The position numbers and the translations under genes were made by a program. Of a DNA stretch of 64,000 nt, positions 37,643 to 52,200 are shown in pieces (the stretch's first letter is position 1; every line of letters starts with the position of its first letter). A model generated the notes under the pieces. It was not told the DNA's origin. It saw nothing but the letters and a program-made list of their open reading frames with translations, and did not search any database. Where the stretch lies: NCBI GenBank assembly GCA_019722365.1, contig JADFUC010001272.1, positions 558,001-622,000 on the forward strand, written 5' to 3'. Source of the stretch: Lithospermum erythrorhizon. Its lineage: Eukaryota; Streptophyta; Magnoliopsida; Boraginales; Boraginaceae.

Positions 37643-40027
37643 TTAAAAGAAATCAAATTCAAGATAAGTGTCTGAATTTTGCTGATTGGGGATAGCTCCA
37701 GGAGCAACCTTTTGTGGTGGTGGTGGCGGGACTGGACTTCGTTCCAGCTCAACAGGTCTGGGGATTTCCGGGGGACTTGCACATCGAATCAGAGCCCAAT
37801 TCACGCCTTCGAAGAAAGGATGTTGCTTGAGTTCGGTGGCTCCTCGCTTGTAACCTAACCTATTCTGTGGTTCTTTGACTAGCAAGCCTCTAATAAAATC
37901 TCTAGCTGAAAAACTAACAACAGGTGTTTCTGGAAATCGAAGATGCTGACCGACAACGTTGAAAAGGGTAGCTCGATTCCCTGATCCCTTGAAGGGTGTC
38001 TTACCGAACAGTAACTCGTACAAGAAGATTCCGAACGTCCACCAATCCACAGCACTGCCATGTCCTTCTCCTTTAATGATCTCGGGTGCCAGGTACTCAT
38101 GAGTTCCGACAAATGACATCGATCGTGCATCAGTTGGCTCTGCTATTAGCTCAGGCATTGGGGAGACTTGGCTACCAATGTCAACTTTAGCTTTCCGATC
38201 CTTCCTTGACTTGCTTGAAAAAAGGCGAGGACCAAAACATGTGGTGGGGACTACACAAGATGGCTGAATACAAGAAGCTGGTTGGGCACAATATCCAGAA
38301 TTTTCCCGCTTAGTTCCGGTATCCAGGGATGACGACTTGACAAGGGTTGCACTCGAAGCACATTGCAGAGAGAGGTCAAAGTCTGAGAGCATTATGTGTC
38401 CATCTTCTCTTACAAGAACATTTTCAGGCTTCAGGTCACGGTAAACAATACCAAGCATGTGAAGGTATTCTAATGCAAGGAGCACCTCTGCTACATAGAA
38501 CCTGAAAGGAAAGACACTAATGAGTAACTGCCGGAAATTACTTTGTAGAAAGCTTATACACAGTATACTTGATAGAAGTTGAAAAACCAAAATGAGAGTA
38601 AAAGTGCACACAAGACAGACACAACAGCAAAACATCCATAGAAATATTTTTATTACCTAGGATGAACTAGTATTGTCATCTTCTGGCTTAACCAATATGG
38701 GATGGGTGGAGACTGGAGATATCGAGAAACAGCCTAATAAGTGAAAAGAGTAATGACAGTATCCGCGTAATCCTTCTAATGTATCTTATGAGAAGGTCTA
38801 TCCACAACTCAGGATGTGTGTGTGTGTTTTGGGGGGGGTTGTTGAGGATAGGGATCTCTCAGTTGTTTAAATTAATTGTCTATATTCTGATAATTCAGTT
38901 AGCAAATTAAACTATTCTCCATGTCCTCTCTAGGACTTCACTTTGGTAATTTATTATCTGTGCAAAGCTGTTTCAACCACGACTCCAAATGCAGATGATA
39001 GATAACAAGAAAATTTCGAAAACAATTCCCAGAAAAGCATTTATCTTTCACTTAAAGACAGCAAACTGTAATCATTCATCTGGAGGAATTCATAATCTTA
39101 AATAGGGTCCAACGGGAAAGTAGCATACTTTACAGCTTGTTCTGAAAAATGCTTCCCAGGCTGCCTCTGTCGAAGTGTGTGCAAATCCCCACCCGGGCAG
39201 AACTCCATCACCAAACATGAGAATTTGTCAGTTTCAAAATGAGTGTACAAGGTTGGCAAGAAGGGGTGGTCTAGCGACTGCAATATTTCTCTTTCTGTCT
39301 GGGCACGAAGTAATTTCTTCCGACTAGCTAATAATCCCTTATCCATAACTTTCATAGCGAAATAACATCTTGTACCGCACAACTCCGAAAGGTAGACACT
39401 ACCAATGTCCCCTGAACCCAGCTTCTTTAGCAATCTGAAATGCTTCAAATCTAAGGCATTGTCCTTAGCTCGGACAGCCTGGATGGCTTCCCATCTTGAA
39501 TCATTTGCTTTATGAGGTTTGTTAACACTACTACTTACACTACTATAAGAACTTTCCTCACTTATGTCAGTGCTTGTACTGCCTCTACACATGCTACTCT
39601 TTCCACTCTCCATGAAATCAGTACGGTCACCGATCTTGGTGCTTCCACTGGTTTTAGCAAGACTACTAGCTCCATCACTGACTTTAGCCGAAGATAGATT
39701 ATCTTTTTCAATTTTTTCTGGTGACCTCAGGTCACTTAATGTATGGCTTACTCCCGTTGTTTCTCGTTTTGAGTTACCCAAGTGTAAGCTTGAATCTAAT
39801 TTGGCAGCTATTGAATCGCTTGGGCCATTATATTTAGGATTATGCAACATCTTATCCACAGGTACTGAAGTCTTGACCTGTTTGATGGCTGCCTGCTGAA
39901 TATCGGTAGGTACTTCCTTCAATGATGCCAGCCGAGACTTATTTCCATTTGAGCCTTTGGTAATTCGACTGCTAAGAGTTGCACTATGTTTTTCAGGATA
40001 GCCGTTGGTACCGGATTTTGAGGCCAT
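37643..40027 (-). CDS. AGCVIII protein kinase, D6PK-like
   Basis: Two coding exons, 40027-39129 and 38501-37643, joined across a GT-AG intron, give 585 codons in frame. The protein has a Ser/Lys-rich N-terminal arm (1-195) and a kinase domain from about 197. Visible motifs are glycine loop GSGDIGSV (204-211), catalytic Lys226, helix-C Glu about 245, YRDLKPEN (320-327) and DFD (340-342) in place of DFG, the AGCVIII hallmark. An ~85-residue insertion precedes GTHEYLAPE (432-440). The insertion has four CxxP motifs (Cys371, 377, 382, 388) and a basic stretch (about 392-405), matching elements that in D6PK-type kinases support S-acylation and phosphoinositide binding at the plasma membrane. The C-terminus FDFF (582-585) is a PDK1-docking hydrophobic motif. 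These kinases phosphorylate PIN auxin exporters. D6PK-like is inferred by resemblance; the exact paralogue is open. No defect was seen. Confidence 0.93.
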
Positions 40028-41345
40028 TCAAGGAAATAGAGGAAAATAAAATTATGATGGCCAGTATAACGATATACTCATCCCTTGACTTCCAAGTATA
40101 ATCTTTAAATTGGAATTGATAGTCTTCAGCTCCTCAACAGCCTAGAGTATCTGATGAAAATTGGAACAGGAAACCACAAATTATGACCACAACTACAATT
40201 ACATGAATCAGCAGAAAATGACTAGACTCGTTGGATAAATCAAAGCAATCAAGCACATCAAATAGGAAAGGCATAATGGGAAACTTGCCAGAGAAAAGGT
40301 GATTAATATTCTGTAATATAATGATTAGAAAAGTCGGAACCGCTGGAAAGTCTGTGGTAACTTGAATCACACAAAATAGAGAAATTGGTACATTCTTCAA
40401 ATGAAATTTCACTTTAATACTAAAAAAGTGATAAAATCAACAGCTTTTATACATAAATCTGATATTTCAAGCAAGATTTACAAACAACAGATCAATTAAA
40501 CAAGAAATAGTTGAACAACCGATAACAAGAACATATCACACGATTGATTATACCTCTATGTTCTTCAGTAGTACATATAAGCCTACAATATCACATCACA
40601 GATCAAACTATATGGTCACTAAGATTCAATCTTATTCACAATAAAATGCACATCTCACTACTTAATAAACAAACTAATTAATACCAACAAGGTAAAAATA
40701 AATAAACAAACTAATTAATACACATACAAAGTTACATGAAAAGGGTTAATAAAGAACAAATTACAAGACTAATTATACCTCTATATAAGCCTCAAATAAC
40801 ACAGATCAAACTATATGGCCACCAAAGATTCAATCTTTTCACAATAAAATGCACTTATCAAGCATCTCCCTAAAACCAACAAGCTAAAAATAAATAAACA
40901 AACTAATTAATACAAATACAAAGAAAAATGAAAAGGGTCAATTAATATGCAAATTACAAGACTAATTATACCTCTATAATTCTTCAGTAATATATATAAC
41001 TATATAAGCCTCAAATATCACAGATCAAACTATATGGTCACCAAAGATTCAATCTTTTTTCACAATAAAATGCAATTATCAAGCATCTAACTAATACCAA
41101 CAAGCTAAAAATTAATAAACAAACTTATTAATATAAATACAATATAAAGAAAAATTAAAAGGGTCAATTAATATGCAAATAACTTTGATCTTGAACAAAT
41201 AAAACCCTACCAAAATGAAGATCTACAAATAAATACAAAACCTAAAAAACAAAATAGAGCAACCCCAAGAATTGTTGAACTTATAGGACCAGGTAAAAGG
41301 TGGAAAAAGTAGCTAATTTGGCTGAAAAATGACAACTTTATTGGG
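40028..41345 (-). promoter_or_regulatory. 5' leader of the kinase with a leader intron
   Basis: On the minus strand 'gatactctag' ending at 40142 is a plausible acceptor, giving a leader exon 40141-40028 before the ATG. The stretch 41345-41230 (CT/T-rich, ending near 'gttttttaggttttg') looks like the upstream leader exon and donor. The roughly 1.1-kb leader intron would contain the tandem repeat at 40552-41190. This is inferred from sequence style only. Confidence 0.4.
40552..41190. repeat. Three ~190-225 bp tandem repeats in the kinase leader intron
   Basis: Copies begin at 40552, 40777 and 40970. Each runs through 'acctctat', 'tataagcct', 'cacagatcaaactatatgg', 'aagattcaatctt', 'cacaataaaatgca', 'ccaacaag', 'aaataaacaaactaatta' and 'gaaaagggt'. 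Copies 1 and 3 share a 'ttcttcagta' insert that copy 2 lacks. The high similarity indicates fairly recent duplication. Confidence 0.85.
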
Positions 41346-43264
41346 GTTTATGCTTTTAAAAAATGAGAAGCACAACAAAAGTAAAGCATTAAAGTGTTTG
41401 TAGACAGTGGGAAAATAAATAAAGAGAGGTGACTCAATAAAAATATAAGAAAGTTGTGGTCTTTCAACAATGTTTTACGTTTTTTAGGGACTTGAGGGGT
41501 GAATGTAGGAGAATCGAGGTAAATTTTAATATTATTTTGTTTGAAATTGAAAAATTGTTTCACTAAGCTGAATAAATTTATCTATATTTAATTTCATTAT
41601 TGATCAACAAAAGTAAGAATATTATAGGAGAATGATAAATTTTTAATATAATACATCTTCATTCACCTTGAGAAAATAATGAACATCTTAATTATTCACT
41701 TCAATTCATCTCTCCTAAATTAACTTTTATGTTTTACTCTACGTTCGATTCACCTCAATGAGAAAATAAATGACCAAATTTGTTGAGCAATCTGATGCCA
41801 TGAGAATCAATGGCAACTATCTTAAGCTTTATGCGAAGGGTTGGTTATTGAGTGGAACTAGAAGTGTCACTTAAATGATGGAAGTAACACAAAGAAGTAC
41901 ACACCAAACGCTAAATTATATACTTGATAAAATTTAAATATATATATATATAATAATACAAAACCAGCCATCTCTTTGCTTTATTTGGATAACATAAATG
42001 AAATATTTGTGAGCCGAAGCAGGTAACCCAGCAGCATTCGGGACTACACTTGGAAACATCTTTTGAAAAGGACTAAGTGAGTCTAGCTAAGTAGGGTCTT
42101 GATGGAGTATCGAAATGGCGGGCAGGAGATTGCACAATCTGATAGAAAGTCATGAGGCCCTACTGGTTGGATAACTTGCGTATCATTTCATTTCATTTCT
42201 TTAACGACACTGCATGAGGAGATACACAAAGTGATTGAGATTGATCATAAAATTAATTGATACTAATTAAAGTAATTCATATAAATCAATTGATAATAAT
42301 AAAAATAGTGGTTTCAACTTTATGAATTCACCTAAAATGTAATAATCTTATTATGTGAGGCTGAATTCATCAATATCAAATAGGAATAAATAGAGATGAG
42401 AGTCAAAAGAGAGCTAAAAGTAAAGCTTATCACATTCAATTATTTCATGAAGTTTTGTCCCAAACTCAAGGGCCTTGATCAACATGTGGGGCATGCATTT
42501 TTTCCAAGCTGTCTCTCATGCCTAATCCCACTTATGTTTCCCCTCAATTGTCATTGAAAGCCTTGAAGGGGGTTTTAGGTAAAAAAAACTGTGAGTTAGT
42601 TCTGGCACCAACAGTGTCACAAATAAAAGAGTGTAATATTTCACCGTTCTTATTTATTTGATGCATTATGAAACTTTTAAAAATCTTATTAATAATCAGT
42701 GGCTCTTACTGTTTTCAGCTGATAAAGAAAGGTATCTGACCAATAGAAACAAGAATATTTATGAGACAAAATAATAATGATGATGAATTGCTAAAGTTCG
42801 ATGCAAAATTATATTAAAAAAGTAAGCGATTAGTAAATAGGAAAAAAAAATTGAGTAGCGTGATCGAAATAAATAAAAGCAAGGAAAAAAATATATTTTA
42901 GTAATATTCGTTTTTAGAAATTCTGATTTTGATCGTTAATTATGTATAAAAACCTTCAACTCATGTTGGTAGGCATTGAAAGGTACAAAAGGACACATAA
43001 AAGAAATGGTCACAATGACTTCACTTTGCTACAAGTACTCCAATTTACCCTAAGAAGGTAAGTTAATGAACATAACACACTTCGAATAACTTGACAGGAA
43101 AATTGGCTTGGCCATCTGTTTACATTGGATTGTCTATAGTTCTATACTACCACCAAGTCACCAACAGCTTGCATCAGCAAAAATTATAGGGCACATTGCT
43201 AGAAATAATGTACAACTATACTGATATAATAAGGTACAAATGGGATGACTAAAACTACACTGTA
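41346..43264. other. Intergenic DNA between the kinase and URB1
   Basis: Contains the kinase promoter (upstream on the minus strand) and the URB1 3' UTR below 43265. A TA microsatellite lies near 41939-41952. No gene was recognised on either strand. Confidence 0.4.
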
Positions 43265-46200
43265 TTAAAGGGTACATAATTCATCTCCAGATACAAAGTA
43301 TTTCTCTAAATCTTCGAGAGAAATCAACCGCGAAGATGATTTCTTTGCGAGCATATTTGAAAATCTCACTAAAACAATCTTGCAAGCGCGAATCTCTTCC
43401 ACTTTTTCCACATTTGGTGGTTGAGAGGAAGTGCTAGTACGTTTTTTGTGAAACGACCTGCATATTCAATATACAGAATAAGGTGAGGCGATTCAAGTGA
43501 AACCGCGAAGTCTGCAAACCATTTTGTAGTTGACTCTCTATTAAGCTTCAAAATAAGAGTTTACTGGGATGCAAGAACAAAAGCATAAAATATCTAATGA
43601 TATTTTGTTTTCTTTTTCTTCTGTTTTCCAAAGGTAAGAATCCAACTCTGACCTATGAGTTCTTGGCAAAGGTCCCATAAAAGTGCTATATCTGATATTC
43701 TCATGCAATTATATGAAGTTAATACCATATACATCTAACAGCTCCTCATCTTGCGTGATTCTTTTTTATTATGTCTTATTACCATTTTGTAATATACGAC
43801 ATATTGCTGACAGAAGAGAGAGAAATTATTACCATCTCCACAAAGGATCAACTTCAGCTGGGCAAGAAATCTTTGAGCAAAGTGAAGCAAAAGAATCCTC
43901 TTGACCAGAGAACAAATCTTCACCTAACATAAAAGATGGGCATAAGAAGGTTCAGTATTCAATGTTAGAAAAAAATCGATGTAAAAGAACTCCTTAGCAA
44001 AATAGCTTATGAAATCCAGCAAGAAATTGTACAATATTAAGCTTCCATATTAAGTTCCCCTAGTGGAAATAATTATAGATAATTGTAAGCTCTATTGATA
44101 ATAGAGCTCCCAATACTGGTAAAAAGGTTCTATTTCATCATCATCAGTTATATATATCACTTCATCTCTGCTTGGCTCGGCATATCCCCATTTTTCATCT
44201 GACCCCAACTAGTGACTTCAAGACTATTGTGTCCTTTATTATGACTAATGAGCCTATACATCTGCCACCATGACTACTGGTATATGACATTGAGTGATGG
44301 CCCAAATGTGGATAGCTACAAATTTAAGTAATAAAGAAAATAAGGTGGGGTTGGGACTAGACCATTTATATTTGGCCTCTTAAAGGAAAAAGTCCCATAA
44401 TTTTTCTCATAATTATTTTTATCTAGACGAGCAGGAAAGATGAAATTGTTAAAAATGACCATGGTATTTTTTCCTTGTTCATCATCATCATGAGACAAAA
44501 AGAAGACAGATACTGCAAATCAATGTTTCAATGAATTGACGTCAGAACAAACCTGTATTAGAGGAATCATTAATTAATAGAAGACACAACGCAAATACGA
44601 TCGATGAAAGCAACTGGCTGTTCACATCCAGTAGCTGCTGCAGGCAAATAAGTGAGGCTGCTAATAATTCTTGATTTCCATATTCTATCAAGTTTTCGGC
44701 AGGCCCACCACTATGATGCCACTCTAAGAAGCTCTGGAGATTATTTGACTTTGACTTATCCAGCAAAGAATTTAAGTTCAGATTATGAGATCTCCTCGAA
44801 AGCTTTGTAAGGATGGCAGAGGCAGTCAACCACCGCAGAAGCTTTATTGCAAGAGAATCATCTGAATCCCCTTCCGAAGAAACAGGTACTTGACAATAAA
44901 ATTCTTCTGGCACGACCTTTTTTGATTTTGTTTTCAAGGAAATTGAAATCGCCCAACTGACCAACTTTAAAAGTTTCTCTGGAACCTGCAACAAAACCAA
45001 CCGCAATAGAACTTAGGCAACAAGAAAACCTACTTTCTCTATATGAAGGGCAGAAGGGATAGACAATGTCTCAATGGATCGATGATATTGGTGATAAGGA
45101 TAATATATATCCATGTGTTGTGTTAGGCCAAATATGAGCATGTATTGTACATATATAGACACACATCCACTGTGCATCACAGGAGTCATCCTCAACAAAA
45201 AAGCATGTGACTTATCTGACAGAAACACCTGCTTCACCAAGTTAAAGTAACAAGACTCCCTGAGCACAATCTTGATGAGTTAGAAACGGCAGATAAAGGC
45301 ATAAAGCATACCCTGTGTAAGGTAAGTGTTCCAGCAAATACAAACGACAACTAAGCTACAGAATAATCGAGTCAAACTGGATAACATTGTGGCATGTGTG
45401 ATATGAATCACGAACGAACAACCACTTAGATTTCTCATTTTCTCCGTAGACCATAGTAAGAGTTGGGAAACCTGAATATGGTCAATGCAGGTATGATAGG
45501 CCATATGCTAAATACAGCAAGTTTATAAGGGATGCACACGAGCAGATGTTAAATAGTATATACTCCCTCCACCAAAAAATTCTAGGGATAAAATTTAAAA
45601 ATACGTCTCATTTGTAAGATTTTATTGTAGAGTGAAAAATGAATGCAAGAGACAAATTTCAATTCGTCTTAAGTGTGAAAAAGTAAACCTCCAAAAGAAT
45701 TTGGGATGGAGGAGTATACTCTGAAACCTTGTGTGTTCCCTAAAATGTTGTATTTTAGAGCTTTTGAAAGTAATTGTAATAATTTGACTTTATACAGCTT
45801 GTCTTTTCAAAAGATCTTTTCTATCAATGGGTAAAAGGAAAGTAAGACAACATATGAGATGTACCATATGAAGAATATCAGTTGGCGGAGTGCACATAAG
45901 CAAAACCTTCAGCCCAAGTTCTGCAGTAGTATCAGACCTCTCATGTGAACATGCATCAACAGCTTCACATAGTCGAACTAAACTCTCAGCGGACAGGGTA
46001 AGATGTGGCTTACACACTTTATACTTTTGAGATATCCTCACTGCTGATAGCAATACAAGTATGCATCGTCTGACCAGTACACTGTGCTCCTTTATCATTT
46101 CTGTTCTATCAACTAAGAGTTTAAAAAGACGAGTTGCAAGTTCAGAAATTTGTTCTATGGCAGACTTTTGCAACCACTTGAATGTATTTCTGGCAGAGAT

Positions 46201-49200
46201 GATTTCATATAGTACCTACAGAGGACAAATATTACTACACTCATCCTAATAAAACATTGGCTGCAGCAGATCTTTCACATACAGAAGTTTGAAAAAATAT
46301 AATGAGCAGACAGAAAATATATATACAGGAAGGAAGTTCTGTAAAAGCAACTTCCTCACCCACATTGGGCAGAATAGCGGAGCATGTACAAATTGTGACC
46401 TCATAAAATGTTTGCTCGCGCAATTGTGGCCTCATAAAATGAAAAAGGAAAGTAATAAGCAGCTCAAATATAGTCGTACTTTCCATTAGCAACTTCATGC
46501 AAGTATGCTTAGAACAATGGAAATGAGGACTTCTTCCAAAGGCTGATGTCTCATGTCACAGTGAAGAAATACAGAAGCTAGAAAGAATGCTCTGCCCTAC
46601 ACAGATGGTTATTGGTTGCACAAGTCACATTGAACTAGAGACAGACAAAAAGAGTGTAATTACTTGCCACCATATAACTGATGATGCAATAGACATCCAC
46701 TTATTATACCAGCTGACCCTTGGTATTGAATAAATTGTCCAAATCATAACTTAAACCAACTAATCCTTTTCCACTCCGACTAGCTACCAACATATTAATG
46801 TAAATTTGAGGTGCTACAAATGCTAACAGCTCAAAACCATCTCAAGATGTAGGCAAGCCAAGCTACATGATATTTCCTTGTTTACCCTCCCTATCATTAA
46901 GATATCAACTTATCTTCAAGTAGCAATAGTTATGAAAACATCTGTTATAAATTTCTGTAAGCATGTGAAAAAAGTAATTCCAAAAAGGCCCTTACTACAC
47001 AAAGTAAAGGTCCGTGCAATTTAAGAGGGGGGGGGTACACATAAACCATGTACATAAAGAATTTCGGGATCAATTTGATATTTTAAATATATTATAAAAA
47101 AAGAACCACATTATTTTGGCATTTACAACAAACTCATACACAAAAGTGTTACAACGACGCCACTTTGACATAAAAAATAAAACATAGTATTACCTCATAT
47201 TTATCAGTCAAGCAGTCTCACCAAAAACATCACAGAGAAAATTCCAACTTTTCATAAAATTAGATAAATTCAAGAGCACGGTTATTCCAACCATGAATTG
47301 GTAAATGGAAAATAAATTACCTCTAAAACCACATCTATCTGGGTTAATGATAAACCTCCTCTCGCATCACTTGAAATAATAGATGACAACCATGGAATCA
47401 AACCACAATCTTTAACAAGAGATAGTGCCACTTTTGGTAGTATGACCGACTTTTTCAGTATCTGCAAAATGAATCATTCATTTAAGCTCCGATGTACGTG
47501 CATTTTGTGGAAGTTAGCTAAACAAGACCCACAACACACAACCAATGTCACCACAATTAACTTCATTCAAAATAGAAGAACATACAAAATCACATGAAGG
47601 TGATCATAAAATCACAAGGTACTCAAGTACACACAATCATAAAGAAGGGTACTCTCCAGTACGCAACATAACTAAAGACAGAGAGAACATGTGTATGGGA
47701 TCATTCATTCAAGGAATTCTGATCAGTTTTTCATCTCATATGCAGTATGGCAAGGAACCTGCGAAACCATAGAAAAGCACACACTGCACAAAGTAGTCGA
47801 AGATGATTATCAATACAGATTTGTAACCGAATATCAGAATATAATTTCGGGAGCATCATAACTTGAGGAAAGTAACAAGGAAAATTCAGCGATAATTTAA
47901 TACACCAGAAAAATATTACAATTTGCAGATATAGATACAAACGGTCTTTGCTTCTAAGCTGACCCTTGAGGCTTAGCAGAACCGAGCACACGAGTTGGGC
48001 CTGGCTGAGCAGAATCATTCGTGTAACCCAACCAGCAAAGCAAGTGACTAGAAGGGAGACTAATATTTTACATAAAAAACATCCTGGCATATTACGTGAA
48101 CATGAGCATTCGAAAGTATAATGGCTAACATTATAACATGTTAGAAGGAATGCCAAAATGACTGGCTTTTTCTGAGTGACAATGTGGGATCTGAAGGAGA
48201 GCTCATTCAGTTAAATTGTGAATAGAATGAACCAACTCTACACATGATATTACTCAACAACTTTCAGAAGTCCATTTATAAGTTCTGATAAGATCAATTA
48301 TCGTCACATGAGATTCGTACACGTGTTTCAAAAGAGCAATAGAAACATGCAGCGCAGACTTATCAATTCTTAGGAGAATCACAATTCACAACAAGAAGGG
48401 AAATGGAAAATCTACGTGCCCTTACAAACTTTGCAACAGATGCAGAATTGATTCAAGGTCACATGTACAGCATGATGCAAGTTTACTAGGAATGAACTGT
48501 TCTGGTATTTGTTATCGAACCAGGCCCTTAAAGCCACCAATTCTGACGACAAGGGAGTGCAACCGAAAAATGTAGCAAAGATTATTCATAGTGATCTCAA
48601 AGGCACTAAAAAAACTGAACCTTCTCAAGAGTTAGTAATTAGAGGTTACCTGAAGAATCAGCTCCTTTGACTTATCATCACAGACAGGAGATAGATAAAA
48701 ACTCAAGAGAATTTCAATAATAGAATTTCTCATATAAATCTGGGCATCTTCATCAGTGTTTAGCCCAGCATGTAAAAGGTAAAGCATCCAGGCCCTGTCT
48801 GCACTTGAACTTTCAGAATCACTGAAAAAACTTTCAAATAGTGGTACCGTCTGCCCCAAATCAACAAAGAAAATGAAACATAAGACAATATCTTTCTGCA
48901 GGATCTAGTGACCTATGCTATGTCAGAAACTCAATTCTTGATAACATACCAGCATATTTGCTTTAGGAGGGTGCATAAGAAACTTAATGACAGTCGCATG
49001 ATGAACGTGTAATGAATTTAATAGAACCAAAGTCGACTCCGCAAGAAACACAGCTGTTGGAGATGGTATCCTCTGCCCAGGCTGTTCGATGCCATTTTGC
49101 AAATACAACAACAAAACCTTAAGCCGCTTTATAGCTGATCCCTTGGGACTTCTCTGAAATAAATAAATAAATAAAGATCTCCAAGTTGCGTTTATAGATT

Positions 49201-52200
49201 CAATTAGATGGACATTGGCACTCAAAGGTTGATACCCACTTAAAAACTTGAAATATGTATCAAGATTACCAGTGATTTACTTATCTCTTCTTTTAGCAAT
49301 CATGCAACAGACTTTTGTAGTGTAAGCATTAGTCCAAACATTTAGCTTTTGGAGTGTCAATAACATATCATTAACCACCTTTATCTAATTATGCTCAACG
49401 ATAGTCCTCTGTTCCGTACATTAGTAACATCTCAGAACCTTAAACAAAATCAGTTCTCTTATTCGATTTGCTATAGAAGAGCATCTAAAAATTGTCTAAT
49501 TATAGACAATGGAGATACACGAACAAATTAACCTATAGGGAAAAAAAAGTAGACGATACTTTCACTTTCATCTTTGCTAAAATGAGTGTTAACTATCTTC
49601 ACTAAAATGTTTTAGGGAGGATATTCAATTCTGTAAGAACAGTTGCAAAGTGCTTTTATTACCATTACCAAACAGTGGTAAACAAACAAGTCTAAACAGA
49701 CAAATTGCATGGAGACAAGTACCTCCACTTCACTTTTGAACTTTCCAATAGCCCGGTACCCCAATTTCCGCAAATCATCATTAGGGGAGGATAAGCTAAC
49801 AATTGAAATTGCAAGCAAGCCTGAATTGGCAAATTCCTGAGGTTCAACATAACCCATGGAAAGACAGTGAACGGAGAACCGTAAAATAAATACAGGATCA
49901 TATATATGCATTCTCACGTTTTCTGCTTCATTCCCCTACAAAAAATTAACACATTATAGAATATAGGAAGGTAAGAGTATAAGGGAAGAAAACAAGACAT
50001 TAACTATACTGAAGCAGTTATCTGAACTCAAAAGAGAAAGATTACCTTTACTACATCCTCAAAACTTTCTTTGTGGAACATGTCTGGAGATACATCGCTA
50101 ATGGTTCTATTGTATGGAAAATTAACCACAGTTGCAGCACACATTTTGGGGTCAACTGGAAAGTTTTCTCTGAATTGGATTTTTCTTTGCTCTTTGGAAG
50201 CTTCTGTATGACTCAGACCTCCATAGGAGCCAACTATCACCTGTTGCCCTTCTTTTCTTGGATTGAACGCGGCTCTTCCCCACAAATAATCCATTTCAAC
50301 AAGGAAATCAGAACTCTGTTGATCAATCAACTCAATTTCATTTATGAGACTAAATATTTCCACATCAAGTTTACCCATTGTCGCACCATATAAAGACAGG
50401 AGGAAAGAAACTAGCTCCCTCAAATTTATTTCAGTGCCCCCAACAGAATTAATTTTATATTCCTGAGCACTCACACGTAAAAGCACCCTAAGCAGCTTAA
50501 CAACTTCCAACAGTTTCATATAGTCGGATTCACTTAGCTTGTTTTCTCTGGCGGGGAAAGGAAGAGGTGCATAAGGAATCGATATTGATCGTATTATGCT
50601 ATGCATGGGAGTAAATATCATCCCAAATGAGGAAGCCATAGAGATGTTGGCAGAAAGGAAGGCCAGACATGATTGAGAGTGATCAAGCAGCTTGCGAAGT
50701 ACGGAGACACATGAAAACTTCTCCTGATAAACCAAGCTAAGAACAGACTGAAGCATTTTCAGAGTATCAGCATCCTCAAACCTTTGACTAATAGATATCT
50801 TGGCAACCTTTTTCACAAATCTAGGACAAGGTTGTCTGATAAGACAATCATTCATCAATTGCATCAGATCCAATATATTGCCTCTAATAAATTGTTCAAG
50901 ATATCTAAACAGTGAGCATCTTTTGTTTTCTATATGTCCTGGGTCATGAGCAGTTGAAGGGAAACTCTTGACAACCAGTTCCCACAAATGAACCAATTTA
51001 TTCAAAAACTGAGTTCTTAACGAGTCAAGAGCATCGTAACAATCCTTTGCAAGTCCATACAACTCTTCCGGGTGTAGAGATTTAGAGTTGCTCCGCTCTG
51101 GAAACAAAAGAACCAAAGAAAGGTATATTTTAGCTACGACCCTATTTGCAATGTTTAAACACTGCACAAGTGAAAAGTCGCCAAACTGACTAGACTTGTT
51201 TGATAGACTGCTGTTCTCTAAGAGGGAGTCGTCGTGATCAGTTTGTAAATGAAGAGATTCAAAGAGACTCATTCTTATTTCCATCTTCGCTGGATCCCCA
51301 CTCAAATCAAGGTAATGACGCAACATGTGTGCTGATTTGCCAAGAAGACTGGTAGAGACAATGTTCAAAAATTGTTCCAACGACGTCGGCCATGGTTCAC
51401 CTGGTCCGATTTCGAATATGCTTCTTGATGCATATGTCTTCCAGTCCGAAAAACCCTTAGTCAGCATTCTCCAATATAAGGAAGGTATGCACTCTTTGTT
51501 TTCACTGAGCAGCCCTTCATATCTAGTCACAGAACAATTTATGTATAATAACGCAGTAGGCAAAAGCAGGACTAACTCTTCATCAGATAGATGGTGACCA
51601 GATTCTTTTCCTGTCAAATCAGCACCAATAAGTGATGATTTATCAATCATTGAACCAAACAAGAAACCAAAAACTGAGAGATGAAGGGAGCTCAGGCCTG
51701 CAAGAGATAGCAACAGAAGAGACTTGATCTTGGTCACCTTTTTCATACAGTGGAACAGCATATTTATCGGAGTGCATGCTACAACTCTGGAAACATGCAT
51801 AACTTGTGTAACATAATTCTCCAAAGATTGATGTGCTTTGGCAACCATAAGAGCTTTCTGTAGACAGCTATCAGCAAGATCTAGTTCAAAACGAGAGGCA
51901 ATTTCACAGATCCAAAAGAAAACATTCTCAAAAATAGGAATGTTAATAGTTCTCTCCTCCATTCCCCAAAACAGATGGTAGCGCTGTTTCTCTAAGGAAG
52001 GCTCCCTCAAATAAGCCAAAACCATATCAAAAGCACAAGCAGCAACATGTAAAATGGCAGAAAGACTGGAATATGGCGATAGGGTTTCCGTGGTTAGGTC
52101 AATTTCTGAAATCAAACTATGCACTGTTTCGAGAAGCTCAAATGGAGAGATGAAACTAATCAACAAGTGAACTGCAACGAATATAGGAATTAAAGGAGCA

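Noticed and set aside
39512..39899. Plus-strand open frames at 39.5-39.9 kb
   Set aside because: Antisense shadow of the Ser-rich N-terminal region of the kinase, whose minus-strand frame is certain.
47030..47040. Poly-G run as a functional site
   Set aside because: Simple homopolymer inside a URB1 intron; no supporting context.
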